64,000 bases of DNA from assembly GCF_042681745.1 (NCBI RefSeq), contig NZ_JBHUGF010000011.1:310001-374000 (forward strand), in the 5' to 3' direction. Positions 51,205 to 60,043 of this stretch are shown in pieces. The first letter of the stretch is position 1. The number at the start of each line of letters is the position of its first letter. This stretch comes from Saccharibacillus nicotianae (GTDB lineage Bacteria; Bacillota; Bacilli; Paenibacillales; Paenibacillaceae). The translations under genes and the position numbers were made by a program. Under the pieces are notes generated by a model. That model did not search any database and was not told the origin of the DNA. It saw only the letters and a list, made by a program, of their open reading frames with translations.

Positions 51205-51658
51205 AAAGGTTAGATAAACAAGGGTTTTAAAATTTCTCTACATTAAATGAACTCAATTCACTGCTTCAAAACCAAATCATTTCACCAATCGAATCTATGC
51301 AATCAAATCAGCCATATAACCGTTTCAATTCACTTCCTAATCCAAAACCAAAACTTGCTCCACCCAATGTGCAAAAACCGCAACGCCATCTTTAAAAGAA
51401 ATGTGCTCCCACCACCAAGCGTAGTGAACAGATTCTTTCTGAAAGTCGCTGGTAAGACTCGGATATCGACCGCCTAGCGGTCAAATCAAGATATCCGAGT
51501 CTTACNNNNNNNNNNNNNNNNNNNNNNNNNNNNNNNNNNNNNNNNNNNNNNNNNNNNNNNNNNNNNNNNGAAGCGCTTTCCCATCAATCCAGCACATTTC
51601 CACCCAGACCAGAGTGAAGGTTTTTCCACAACCATTTTAATGAAAGGGGAGTACCAAC
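51205..51658. other. Spacer between lipoprotein and permease genes, with assembly gap
   Basis: Positions 51241-51420 contain 55 C but only 15 G in 180 bases and no supported gene. The 16-bp hairpin follows at 51452-51505, then 64 N at 51506-51569 (unsequenced). After the gap the DNA is again C-rich up to the permease ribosome binding site. The true length of the gap is unknown. Confidence 0.8.
51452..51505. repeat. Perfect 16-bp inverted repeat with inner stem
   Basis: GTAAGACTCGGATATC (51452-51467) is perfectly complementary to 51490-51505. The loop contains a second stem, GACCGC/GCGGTC, around CTA (51468-51482). The right arm ends exactly at the N run. No T tract is visible before the gap. 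It may be an mRNA-stabilising or terminating stem within the operon, or part of a repeat family. Confidence 0.85.
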
Positions 51659-52561
51659 GTGAGAATGTCTACTTACCTCCGCAGATACTGGCAGTTGTAT
51701 TTCCTGCTCATTTTACCGCTTGCTTACTTTCTAACATTTAAATACGGGCCGATGTACGGTATTCAAATTGCTTTTAAAGACTTTAACTTTTTTCAAGGAA
51801 TTAATGATAGTGAATGGATCGGTTGGGATGCGTTCCGCGAAGTTTTTCAAAATCAGGATTTCTACAAAACATTGCGTAATACATTAATGCTGAACTTTCT
51901 AGATCTGTTGGTTTCTTTTCCAGCACCGTTATTATTAGCGATCATGTTGTATGAAGTCAAAGCGGTCTGGTTCAAAAAGTTATCGCAGACTATTCTGTAT
52001 ATTCCGCATTTTATTTCATGGGTAATTATCGGAGGCATTGTGTATCAAGTGTTCGGTACGCAATCTGGATTCGTCAACAATATGTGGATGGCTCTTGGCT
52101 TTCAGCCGATTCCTTTTCTTACCGATCCGAATTATTGGTTGGTAACGTACTTGCTAACAGGAGTATGGCAAAGTGCAGGTTGGGGTACGATTTTATACTT
52201 AGCTGCTTTGACAGGTATCAACAAAGAACTGTATGAAGCCGCAGATATGGATGGAGCAGGACGACTCAAGCGGATCTGGCATATTACATTACCGGGACTC
52301 AAAACAACGATTATTACATTGCTAATTATCAATCTAGGTAATATGGTAACGATCGGATTTGAACGTCCATTTGTAATTGGTAATGTAGCGGTACAAGATT
52401 ACTCGGATGTGCTTAGTACATTTGTCTATCGGATTGGTCTAGAATCCGGTCAATACACGCTGGCTACAGTGGTTGGACTTTTTCAGGCAGTCGTTGGATT
52501 GATATTTGTACTCGGTGCGAACTATGCATCTAAGAAATCGACAGGAGAGGGGATACTCTAA
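51659..52561 (+). CDS. ABC transporter permease (LplB-like)
   Basis: This 300-residue inner-membrane permease has six predicted helices. The conserved coupling motif ELYEAADMDGAGRLKRIWHI lies near residue 200 and contacts the ATPase. The N-terminus YGPMYGIQIAFKDFN is typical of LplB/YteP proteins that import oligosaccharides with a shared MsmX-type ATPase. No ATPase is encoded here. The GTG at 51659 is the likely start, seven bases after AAAGGGGAG; the ATG at 51665 is farther away. Its stop overlaps the next start by one base. Confidence 0.92.
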   Translation: MRMSTYLRRYWQLYFLLILPLAYFLTFKYGPMYGIQIAFKDFNFFQGINDSEWIGWDAFREVFQNQDFYKTLRNTLMLNFLDLLVSFPAPLLLAIMLYEVKAVWFKKLSQTILYIPHFISWVIIGGIVYQVFGTQSGFVNNMWMALGFQPIPFLTDPNYWLVTYLLTGVWQSAGWGTILYLAALTGINKELYEAADMDGAGRLKRIWHITLPGLKTTIITLLIINLGNMVTIGFERPFVIGNVAVQDYSDVLSTFVYRIGLESGQYTLATVVGLFQAVVGLIFVLGANYASKKSTGEGIL

Positions 52562-53481
52562 TGGAGAAAATAGCCGATATCAGCAAAACCACTGCGGTAA
52601 AAGCCAAAACAACGACCAGCAAAGGTGATCGTATTTTTGATATTGTGAATATCACTTTACTGACTATTGTCGTGTTAGTCTGTCTGATTCCTTTTATTCA
52701 TATTCTGGCAATCTCTCTTAGCTCGGCGCGTCCGATTATGTCAGGCGAAGTATCGCTTTTTCCAGTCGAGTGGACAACAGAAGCGTATGTCAAAGTATTT
52801 AGCGATATGTCGATGATTCGTTCGCTTGGATTTACTGTGATGCTGACTGTTATTTTTACGATCCTTTGTATGGCGATGACGATTGCGGCAGGGTATCCAT
52901 TGTCCAAGTCTAACCTTAAAGGACGCGGATTTTTTATGGTATTGATTATTATTACGATGTTTTTCAGTGGCGGTATTATTCCTGAGTATATTCTGGTGCG
53001 TAATCTGCATTTGCTGGATACGATGTGGGCATTGATTTTACCGGGATTGATTAGCCCTTTTTATCTTATTATTATGATTTCCTTTTTCCGTAATATTCCT
53101 GAGAGTCTGGAAGAAGCGGCTGAAATGGATGGAAGCAGTCACTTTTATACATTATGGCGAATTATTTTACCATTATCGTTACCGGTGATTGCTACATTAA
53201 GTCTGTTTTATGCGGTCGGACGCTGGAATGGATTTATGGATACGCTGATGTATATTAATAGCCCGGAATTATACCCGTTACAGCTCAAATTATATCAATT
53301 GATCCAAAATAATATGGCAAGCGAATTGATGCGCAATGAAGTGGTTGGTTCTGCACAAATGATGCCGGAAAGTCTCAAAGCCGCTAGTGTTATTTTTGCA
53401 ACGATTCCGATTCTAATTGTCTATCCGTGGTTGCAACGTTATTTTGTCAGTGGAGTGATGTTAGGTGCAGTCAAAGGATAA
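52561..53481 (+). CDS. ABC transporter permease (LplC/YtcP-like)
   Basis: This 306-residue second permease of the oligosaccharide importer has six membrane segments. The coupling motif is SLEEAAEMDGSSHFYTLWRI, and conserved segments include MFFSGGIIPEYILVRNL and the C-terminal YFVSGVMLGAVKG, all typical of LplC. The first 30 residues are a polar cytosolic extension with several Thr/Lys. The start ATG overlaps the preceding stop (TAATG), with GGAGAGGGG just upstream, so both permeases are translated together. Confidence 0.93.
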   Translation: MEKIADISKTTAVKAKTTTSKGDRIFDIVNITLLTIVVLVCLIPFIHILAISLSSARPIMSGEVSLFPVEWTTEAYVKVFSDMSMIRSLGFTVMLTVIFTILCMAMTIAAGYPLSKSNLKGRGFFMVLIIITMFFSGGIIPEYILVRNLHLLDTMWALILPGLISPFYLIIMISFFRNIPESLEEAAEMDGSSHFYTLWRIILPLSLPVIATLSLFYAVGRWNGFMDTLMYINSPELYPLQLKLYQLIQNNMASELMRNEVVGSAQMMPESLKAASVIFATIPILIVYPWLQRYFVSGVMLGAVKG

Positions 53482-53520
53482 GGTTATAGCACGTCTAAAG
53501 AGGTCATGAAAGGAGTCTAT

Positions 53521-54474
53521 ATGCTTACATCCAAAGGAGAATATTCTTTTTCAACATGCTGGAATATTAAGCGTCATACCAGTGGAGCAGAGATGATCGC
53601 TGAGATTCAAGAATTGGGATTTCAGCAAGTAGAACTGAATTACAATGTGACCACCGAGATGTTGCAGACGATTGAGCCGATGATTGAACGTGGCTTAATC
53701 GGTATCTCCAGTGTGCATAATACATTTCCTCACACCCCTGATCCTGATTATGGAACCGATTCGGTATTGCTCGGGTTCGATGATAAAGTGAAACGGCAAA
53801 AAGCGATCGATTTACTGGTAAAGTCCGCGGAATATGCTTATCGTTATGGAGCTAGAGCAGTTGTCGTGCATCCCGGAGAAGTCCCTTTTGCTACCAATAT
53901 AGATGAGACGTTAAAAGGCATTTATCATGAACAAGGCAAAGACTCGCCTGCGTATCAACAGCTATGGTCAGAAATGATCGAGCGTCGGGAAAGTCTATCC
54001 GAGCATTATTTACAAAGGATTCAGCACAGTCTGGAAGAAGTATGTGATCGTGTGTTATCCAAAGGATATGATGTAGCTTTTGGCATCGAAACCCGTTCCC
54101 GTTGTTATCAAATGCCTACCCTATCTGAAGCGAAAAAGATACGTGATCGTATGCAAGGTGCGCCTGTCTATCTCTGGTACGATATCGGACATGGGATGAT
54201 GATGGATCGGATGGGATTGTATCAGAATGCCGAAGAAGCGAACGCGATGAAAGATGATATTATCGGTGTGCATATTCATGAGACATTAGGATTATCAGAT
54301 CATTGGTGTCCTTATATTCATAGTAAAGATATGACGTTTTTTGATCGTTTTCTCGATATTATTGATGCGGCTCCTGTCAAAGTATATGAATTGAAAGCCG
54401 CCTGTCAGCCTCAAGAGATTGAAGATAGTCATCAGTTATTGATAAGTAAAATTCAAGAACGACATCGCAAATAA
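53521..54474 (+). CDS. Sugar phosphate isomerase/epimerase-like TIM barrel
   Basis: This 317-residue protein of the AP endonuclease 2/xylose isomerase-like superfamily has metal-ligand type residues in VVHPGE (His, Glu), FGIETRSR (Glu), WYDIGHG (Asp, His), VHIHET (His) and YELKA (Glu). It may isomerise or eliminate across a sugar ring. The ATG at 53521 is six bases from AAAGGAG (53509-53514); the ATG at 53506 precedes that site. It follows the permeases in the operon and precedes two presumed carbohydrate-active proteins. The substrate is unknown. Confidence 0.88.
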   Translation: MLTSKGEYSFSTCWNIKRHTSGAEMIAEIQELGFQQVELNYNVTTEMLQTIEPMIERGLIGISSVHNTFPHTPDPDYGTDSVLLGFDDKVKRQKAIDLLVKSAEYAYRYGARAVVVHPGEVPFATNIDETLKGIYHEQGKDSPAYQQLWSEMIERRESLSEHYLQRIQHSLEEVCDRVLSKGYDVAFGIETRSRCYQMPTLSEAKKIRDRMQGAPVYLWYDIGHGMMMDRMGLYQNAEEANAMKDDIIGVHIHETLGLSDHWCPYIHSKDMTFFDRFLDIIDAAPVKVYELKAACQPQEIEDSHQLLISKIQERHRK

Positions 54475-54551
54475 AACATCCTATTCATATGACGAGATAT
54501 CATATACAGACAAGTCGATATCAAACCAATAACAAGCAAGGAGGAATCTCT

Positions 54552-56312
54552 ATGGCTGTGAGCGAGCAACTGGTGAAATTGAATGATCGTTGGGTAGAAC
54601 AAGGTCTGGCGGGACAGATTCTAGATCAAAATCACCGATCGTTTGGTGGAGTGATTGATCCTGAAAATGGCATTGCCTGGCCGAATCATCATGCAGGAAC
54701 GCCAGTCTGGATGGCGGTCTGGGGAGCGGCATTAGTCAACCCTTCTTCAGCCTATTACCATAGCGAACAAGTGTTAGAGCGACTTGAATATGCGGCTCAA
54801 TATATGCTTGCTTTTCAACATGACGATGGGTCCATCTCTCCGGGGTGGACTAATTTTCATTCGCCTCCAGATACCGCTTTTGTCGTAGTCGGGTATTCGC
54901 AATTGTATCTATTGTTAGAACAGGATGATTGGAGTAAAAGTGCTCCGGTCGCTAGTCGTATATTATTATTTCTCAAGCAAACCATTCCGGTCATGGTAAC
55001 AGGCGGTTGTCATACGCCTAATCATCGCTGGGTATTATCGGCGGCACTTAGTTATCTGTATCGATTATTCGGTGATGTTAGACTGCTAGAGCGAGCAGAA
55101 CAATGGTTAGCAGAAGGGATTGATATCACTCCAGATGGAGAATGGACAGAGCGTAGTAACGGTATTTACAATGCGGTGAGCGATGTGATGTTTATTCATA
55201 CGGCTCGCTTATTAGACAAGCCCGAATTGCTAGAGCCTGTGCGAGCGAATCTAGAGATGATGATCTATCTGATCCATCCGTCAGGCGAGATTGTGACTGA
55301 TTATTCAGGTCGTCAAGATTTTGGACAGAATTTTACACTGGATAGTTATATGCTGTCTTACTATCTAATGACGATTATCGATCAGAATTCTCAATTTGCG
55401 GCAATGACAGGATTAGCTCAGCAAGCTTTACAGAATACTGCTCGTCCACCAAGCAGTGCGAACAATCCACTGGTAGGCATGTTGTTATATCCTGATGAAG
55501 GTGAGGCTGTACTGGCGACAGCTTTACCGACCCATTATCGCAAAATGATCAATCTTTCTTTTAATCGTCACCAGTATATCAAGCAGATTGCCGAAGTAGG
55601 CTATCATCAGATTCAATACAGTCGCCCTCATTTGGATTTCGGTGCACCGGTAATGCGTATTCGTAAAGGAGATACCAGCATTACAATGATGACAGAAACA
55701 TCTTCATTGCTAGCTATCCGATACGGTCAAGTGCGATTGCTTGGTCTACAGATTGCTTCTTATTTCGGCCCGGGCTTTGTACCGATGCAATCTTTAACAC
55801 CAACAGCAGATGGGTTCACAATGACAGCGACGTATGAAAAGGGTTACAATAGTTGTGTGCCCGAGCATGAATTACCTGATTCTGCACAAGCAACAGTGAG
55901 TCCATGGTATTTACTTCCTCATCAACACCGTACAGCTACGCATACGCAGACCTATCAACTGGAAGTGCGTATAAGTGAATTGGAACATGGATTTGATCTA
56001 GAGATTATCTCTAACGAGCCTACCGATGTAATGACACAGCTATCGTTTGTGTTTGACCAGCAAGCGATGATTACAGCCGTCGATGGGCAATTGGAGCAGA
56101 TCACTCCTGAATCTCATTTATGGTCAGCAGGAACGGTTGTTGTTCAGCAAGGAAATGACATGATGGAATTAACAGGTGGATGTCTACAACATACCGCTAG
56201 CAGTGTACGAGAAGCATCGTATCCACGCGATTGTCAGACATTACTTGTGAATGTAATGACTCCTTTTGTGCATAGAATAGGGATTCGTTTCTTATCCGGT
56301 ACCGATGTATGA
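54552..56312 (+). CDS. Probable (alpha/alpha)6-barrel carbohydrate-active protein, unassigned
   Basis: I do not recognise a named family for this 586-residue cytosolic protein. The first 330 residues look like helical-hairpin repeats of an (alpha/alpha)6 toroid (SFGGVIDPENGIAWPNHHAG, FHSPPDTAFVVVGYSQLYLL, TGGCHTPNHRWVLSAALSYL). The last 250 look like a beta-sandwich. This order is shared by many polysaccharide lyases and by heparinase-like or hydrolase proteins. Conserved-looking His, Asn, Arg and Tyr could be catalytic. There is no signal peptide, so its substrate is imported. The ATG at 54552 follows AAGGAGGAA at eight bases. It lies between the isomerase and beta-galactosidase genes. Confidence 0.7.
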   Translation: MAVSEQLVKLNDRWVEQGLAGQILDQNHRSFGGVIDPENGIAWPNHHAGTPVWMAVWGAALVNPSSAYYHSEQVLERLEYAAQYMLAFQHDDGSISPGWTNFHSPPDTAFVVVGYSQLYLLLEQDDWSKSAPVASRILLFLKQTIPVMVTGGCHTPNHRWVLSAALSYLYRLFGDVRLLERAEQWLAEGIDITPDGEWTERSNGIYNAVSDVMFIHTARLLDKPELLEPVRANLEMMIYLIHPSGEIVTDYSGRQDFGQNFTLDSYMLSYYLMTIIDQNSQFAAMTGLAQQALQNTARPPSSANNPLVGMLLYPDEGEAVLATALPTHYRKMINLSFNRHQYIKQIAEVGYHQIQYSRPHLDFGAPVMRIRKGDTSITMMTETSSLLAIRYGQVRLLGLQIASYFGPGFVPMQSLTPTADGFTMTATYEKGYNSCVPEHELPDSAQATVSPWYLLPHQHRTATHTQTYQLEVRISELEHGFDLEIISNEPTDVMTQLSFVFDQQAMITAVDGQLEQITPESHLWSAGTVVVQQGNDMMELTGGCLQHTASSVREASYPRDCQTLLVNVMTPFVHRIGIRFLSGTDV

Positions 56313-56360
56313 TTGAATCTATATACATCTACAACTATGTCGACTAAAGAGGTGATTGAT

Positions 56361-59300
56361 TTGCGTAACCAAAAGTATACGTATACCGCTCCACCGAACG
56401 GGTTTCCTGAATGGAACCGCAATCCCGGTATTTTCCGTCTTAATCGTCTAGATGCTCATGCGTCTGTTATTCCGTATGATTCGGTAGAACAGACTTTACA
56501 TGGAGAAATTACAGATTCACCTTATTACCAATCCCTAAATGGAACATGGCAATTCGCATGGGCTGAAAATCCAGATCAGCGTATTGTTGATTTTTATACA
56601 AAAGAGTATGACACCAGTACATGGCAAACGATCCCTGTACCTGCACACTGGCAAATGCATGGTTATGATGCTCCTCATTATACCAATGTACGTTATCCGT
56701 GGGATGGGCATGAAGATATTCAACCACCGGAAGCACCGACCAAGTTCAATCCTGTCGGTTCCTATGTACGCACGTTTTCTGTCCCTCAAGAATGGCAGGA
56801 TAAAGGTTCGGTCTATATCCATTTTGCAGGTGTAGAATCTGCTTTTTATATCTGGGTGAATGGCGATCTTGTCGGTTATAGTGAAGACTCATTTACTCCG
56901 GCAGAATTTGATCTGACACCTTATTTACAAGCAGGTGAAAATAAATTAGCAGTAGAAGTCTATCGTTGGTGTGATAGTAGCTGGTTAGAAGATCAAGACT
57001 TTTGGCGATTGAGCGGTATTTTTAGAGATGTGTATCTATATGCGTTGCCGGATACACATATCCAAGACTTCTTTGTACATACTGATCTGGATGCACAGTG
57101 TCAGGACGCACAATTCACCGTCGATCTTACATTGCATCATTCCGGTTCAGCACTAGCTTATCCTGATCCTACAGACAGCCTACGATTTACTGATGTGGAT
57201 AAGGAGTCTTACAGTGTACATGCCCAACTGTATGATGCAGACCGCAATCCACTCTGGGATCTTCCGTTAAGTAGCCCGGTTTCGTTTCCTTTTAATGCAA
57301 CTGAAGGATTAGAAGGCGGAGATATTCATCGCACACAGATTCAGTTGTCGACCGATGTTATTAACCCTTTGAAATGGAGTGCAGAAGCGCCACACCTCTA
57401 TCATCTGGTGTTGACGCTTAAAGATACCAACGGTCATATTATTCATCATACAGGCTGTCAGGTAGGCTTCCGTACGTTTGCAATTGAAGGCAATGTGATG
57501 AAGATCAACGGGAAAACAGTAGTCTTTAAAGGAGTTAACCGGCATGAGTTCAATGCGGTGACCGGACGTGCAATTACACGTGACGATATGATCGCAGATA
57601 TTCAGCTCATGAAATCATACAATATCAATGCAGTACGGACTTCTCATTATCCGAATCATCCGCTCTGGTATGAACTATGCAATCAATATGGATTGTATGT
57701 GATCGATGAAGTGAATCTGGAAAGTCATGGCGCTTGGACATACGGGCAAAAAGAACTGCTCAATACAGTGCCAGGTAGCAATCCAGATTGGACATATAAT
57801 GTGTTAGATCGTACGAACTCAATGTTCCAGCGGGATAAAAATCATCCATCTATCGTAATCTGGTCGCTTGGTAATGAATCGTTTGGTGGCGATAATTTCT
57901 TGCATATGGCAGACTTTTTACGCAAAGCAGATCCATCGCGAGTAGTACATTATGAAGGTGTATTTCATTATCGTCCTTCTGAAGATGCTTCGGATATCGA
58001 AAGTCAGATGTACACCCATATTCGGGAGATTGAGAAATATGCTCAACATAATCCAACGAAGCCGTTTATCCTGTGTGAATACAGCCATGCGATGGGGAAT
58101 TCCTGTGGTGGTTTAGCAGAATACTGGAAATTGTTCGATCGTTATGAAGTATTACAAGGTGGATTTATCTGGGATTGGATCGATCAAGCGATTCAGACAC
58201 AGACTGAAGACGGAACCACATATTTAGCATACGGTGGTGACTTTGGTGAGACTCCTCATGACGGTAATTTCTGCGGAGATGGTCTGATTTTTGCTGATCG
58301 TACGGTATCTGCGAAGCTGGATGAAGTGAAAAAATGTTATGAGCAGGTGAAGTTCAACTGGCGATTAGGTGAAGATCATCCTGTCGATGATGGGCTGGAA
58401 TCGAATGCGGTCATTACAACTAAGCATTTATCCGCAGGCGAAGCAGTGATAGAGGTTGAATTAACAAATCAGTATTTGTTTACATCGTTAGAAGAATTTG
58501 ATTTCAAATGGATATTAACAGCGAATGGTCAACCTGTTGATCAGGGTGTACTAAGCGATGTAAGTTGTGCGCCAGGGCAGAATGTGACCGTCACTTTACC
58601 AGAGTTGAAGCAGATTCAACGTGCACCAGGGGTGGAGTATATTTTGACATTATCGATCGTGCTTCGCGCGGATCAATTATGGGCGCAAGCCGGTCATGAA
58701 GTAGCCTTTTCCCAATTTACATTGCCTGTGGTATTGTCGTTCGGTTCGCATCATGATGCTGAATTGCACGATCCAGAGCCGATTAGCGAATCTAGCCTTG
58801 TCGCTGTACAACATGCAGGTATGATTATGATCAATGGTGAAGGATTCTCGATCATTTTCGATTCAACCAATGGCGAGATGCTGTCTTATCAGATCAACAA
58901 AGTACAATTGTTGGCTCAAGCACCTGCTCCGCATTTCTGGCGTGCGATGACAGACAATGATCGCGGGAATCATCTGGATCAGCGTAGCGAGGTATGGCGT
59001 AGTGCTTCAGATGAGCGAGAATTGGTTCATTTTGAAGTCGATCTGGCACGAGCACAAGATATCATCATTATCAAAGTAGAATATTTACTGCCGACCGCAG
59101 GGTATTCGCAGTGTTTTGTAGATTATCATATTTTTGCCGATGGACGGGTCGAAGTGACTCAACGATTGAATCCGGGCAAAGACTTACCTGAAATTCCAGA
59201 GATCGGTATGCTATTGATGATGGATGCTTCTTTTGATCAATTATCATGGTATGGATTAGGCCCGCATGAGACATATTGGGATCGTCAATCTAGCGGCAAA

Positions 59301-59660
59301 GTAGGCATCTACAATGGAACGGTAGCTGAACAAATGGCTCCGTATCTCAAACCACAGGAATGTGGAAATAAAGTAGATGTACGCTTAGCGACGATTACCA
59401 ATAGCGATGGAGTAGGCTTACAAATTACAGGTCTGCCACTGGTGGAACTGAATGTTCTTCCATATACACCAGCAGAACTGGAAGCCGCTCCACATCATTA
59501 CCAGTTGCCTGTCAGCGGACATACCGTTGTGCGTATCAATGATAAGCAAACCGGTGTCGGTGGCGATGATAGCTGGGGTTCCGAACCACATGAACAATAT
59601 CGTCTGTATGCGAATCGTTCGTATACGTATAGTTATGTGATGCAAGGAATAGTGAAATAA
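56361..59660 (+). CDS. lacZ: Beta-galactosidase, GH2 (LacZ type)
   Basis: This 1099-residue intracellular GH2 glycosidase has all five LacZ domains: N-terminal sugar-binding domain (PEWNRNPGIFRLNR, PVPAHWQMHGYDAPHYTNV), Ig-like domain, TIM barrel with acid/base Glu in WSLGNESFGG and nucleophile Glu in ILCEYSHAMGN, a linker, and the large C-terminal beta-sandwich (FWRAMTDNDRGN, SWYGLGPHETYWDR). The best start is the TTG at 56361, eight bases after GAGGTGAT. The ATG at 56337 would add eight residues but lacks a site. As the last gene of the transporter operon it probably releases galactose or a related sugar from imported oligosaccharides. Confidence 0.95.
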   Translation: MRNQKYTYTAPPNGFPEWNRNPGIFRLNRLDAHASVIPYDSVEQTLHGEITDSPYYQSLNGTWQFAWAENPDQRIVDFYTKEYDTSTWQTIPVPAHWQMHGYDAPHYTNVRYPWDGHEDIQPPEAPTKFNPVGSYVRTFSVPQEWQDKGSVYIHFAGVESAFYIWVNGDLVGYSEDSFTPAEFDLTPYLQAGENKLAVEVYRWCDSSWLEDQDFWRLSGIFRDVYLYALPDTHIQDFFVHTDLDAQCQDAQFTVDLTLHHSGSALAYPDPTDSLRFTDVDKESYSVHAQLYDADRNPLWDLPLSSPVSFPFNATEGLEGGDIHRTQIQLSTDVINPLKWSAEAPHLYHLVLTLKDTNGHIIHHTGCQVGFRTFAIEGNVMKINGKTVVFKGVNRHEFNAVTGRAITRDDMIADIQLMKSYNINAVRTSHYPNHPLWYELCNQYGLYVIDEVNLESHGAWTYGQKELLNTVPGSNPDWTYNVLDRTNSMFQRDKNHPSIVIWSLGNESFGGDNFLHMADFLRKADPSRVVHYEGVFHYRPSEDASDIESQMYTHIREIEKYAQHNPTKPFILCEYSHAMGNSCGGLAEYWKLFDRYEVLQGGFIWDWIDQAIQTQTEDGTTYLAYGGDFGETPHDGNFCGDGLIFADRTVSAKLDEVKKCYEQVKFNWRLGEDHPVDDGLESNAVITTKHLSAGEAVIEVELTNQYLFTSLEEFDFKWILTANGQPVDQGVLSDVSCAPGQNVTVTLPELKQIQRAPGVEYILTLSIVLRADQLWAQAGHEVAFSQFTLPVVLSFGSHHDAELHDPEPISESSLVAVQHAGMIMINGEGFSIIFDSTNGEMLSYQINKVQLLAQAPAPHFWRAMTDNDRGNHLDQRSEVWRSASDERELVHFEVDLARAQDIIIIKVEYLLPTAGYSQCFVDYHIFADGRVEVTQRLNPGKDLPEIPEIGMLLMMDASFDQLSWYGLGPHETYWDRQSSGKVGIYNGTVAEQMAPYLKPQECGNKVDVRLATITNSDGVGLQITGLPLVELNVLPYTPAELEAAPHHYQLPVSGHTVVRINDKQTGVGGDDSWGSEPHEQYRLYANRSYTYSYVMQGIVK

Positions 59661-60043
59661 ATACAGACTGACGTAGGTAAAGACTAGAATCACATATATA
59701 GTATTAATTTTGTCCCCTCTTGGGAAAATGTGAAAAGATCTTTAGATTAAAATAAGATCAACACTAAAAACCAAAAGGGGATTTTTTATGATTGAAAAAA
59801 CAATTTATATGAGAAAAAAATTTTAAAAGAAATTATTTACTATACATAATCGAATCTATACTAAGTATATTTATCGTAAAATTTCTCTAAAAAGTTCTTT
59901 GTACCTATTTATAAATATATATTATTTTTATAAATAAACAAAAAGGACTACAAAATTAGAAAATAAAGTGTACAATGTAATAGTCTGGAAGTCACTAGAA
60001 AATACATTCAGCCGATGAATACATAACTTTAGGAGGAATGAGA
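59661..60043. other. AT-rich spacer at the left edge of the insert
   Basis: This spacer of 383 bases has no recognised gene. CCCCTCTTGG near 59717 and CCAAAAGGGG at 59771-59780, followed by TTTTTT, could form an imperfect terminator for lacZ. After about 59790 the sequence becomes almost pure A/T. A 12-codon frame at 59788 has a good ribosome binding site, but it is too short to call. Confidence 0.45.

Noticed and set aside
51247..51477. Open frame of 76 codons in the lipoprotein-permease spacer
   Set aside because: No ribosome binding site, no family, and it runs into the hairpin. The C-rich composition explains the lack of stop codons.
59788..59826. 12-codon frame with a good ribosome-binding-like AAAAGGGG
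   Set aside because: The AGGGG is better explained as the second arm of an imperfect terminator hairpin after lacZ; no conservation can be judged.
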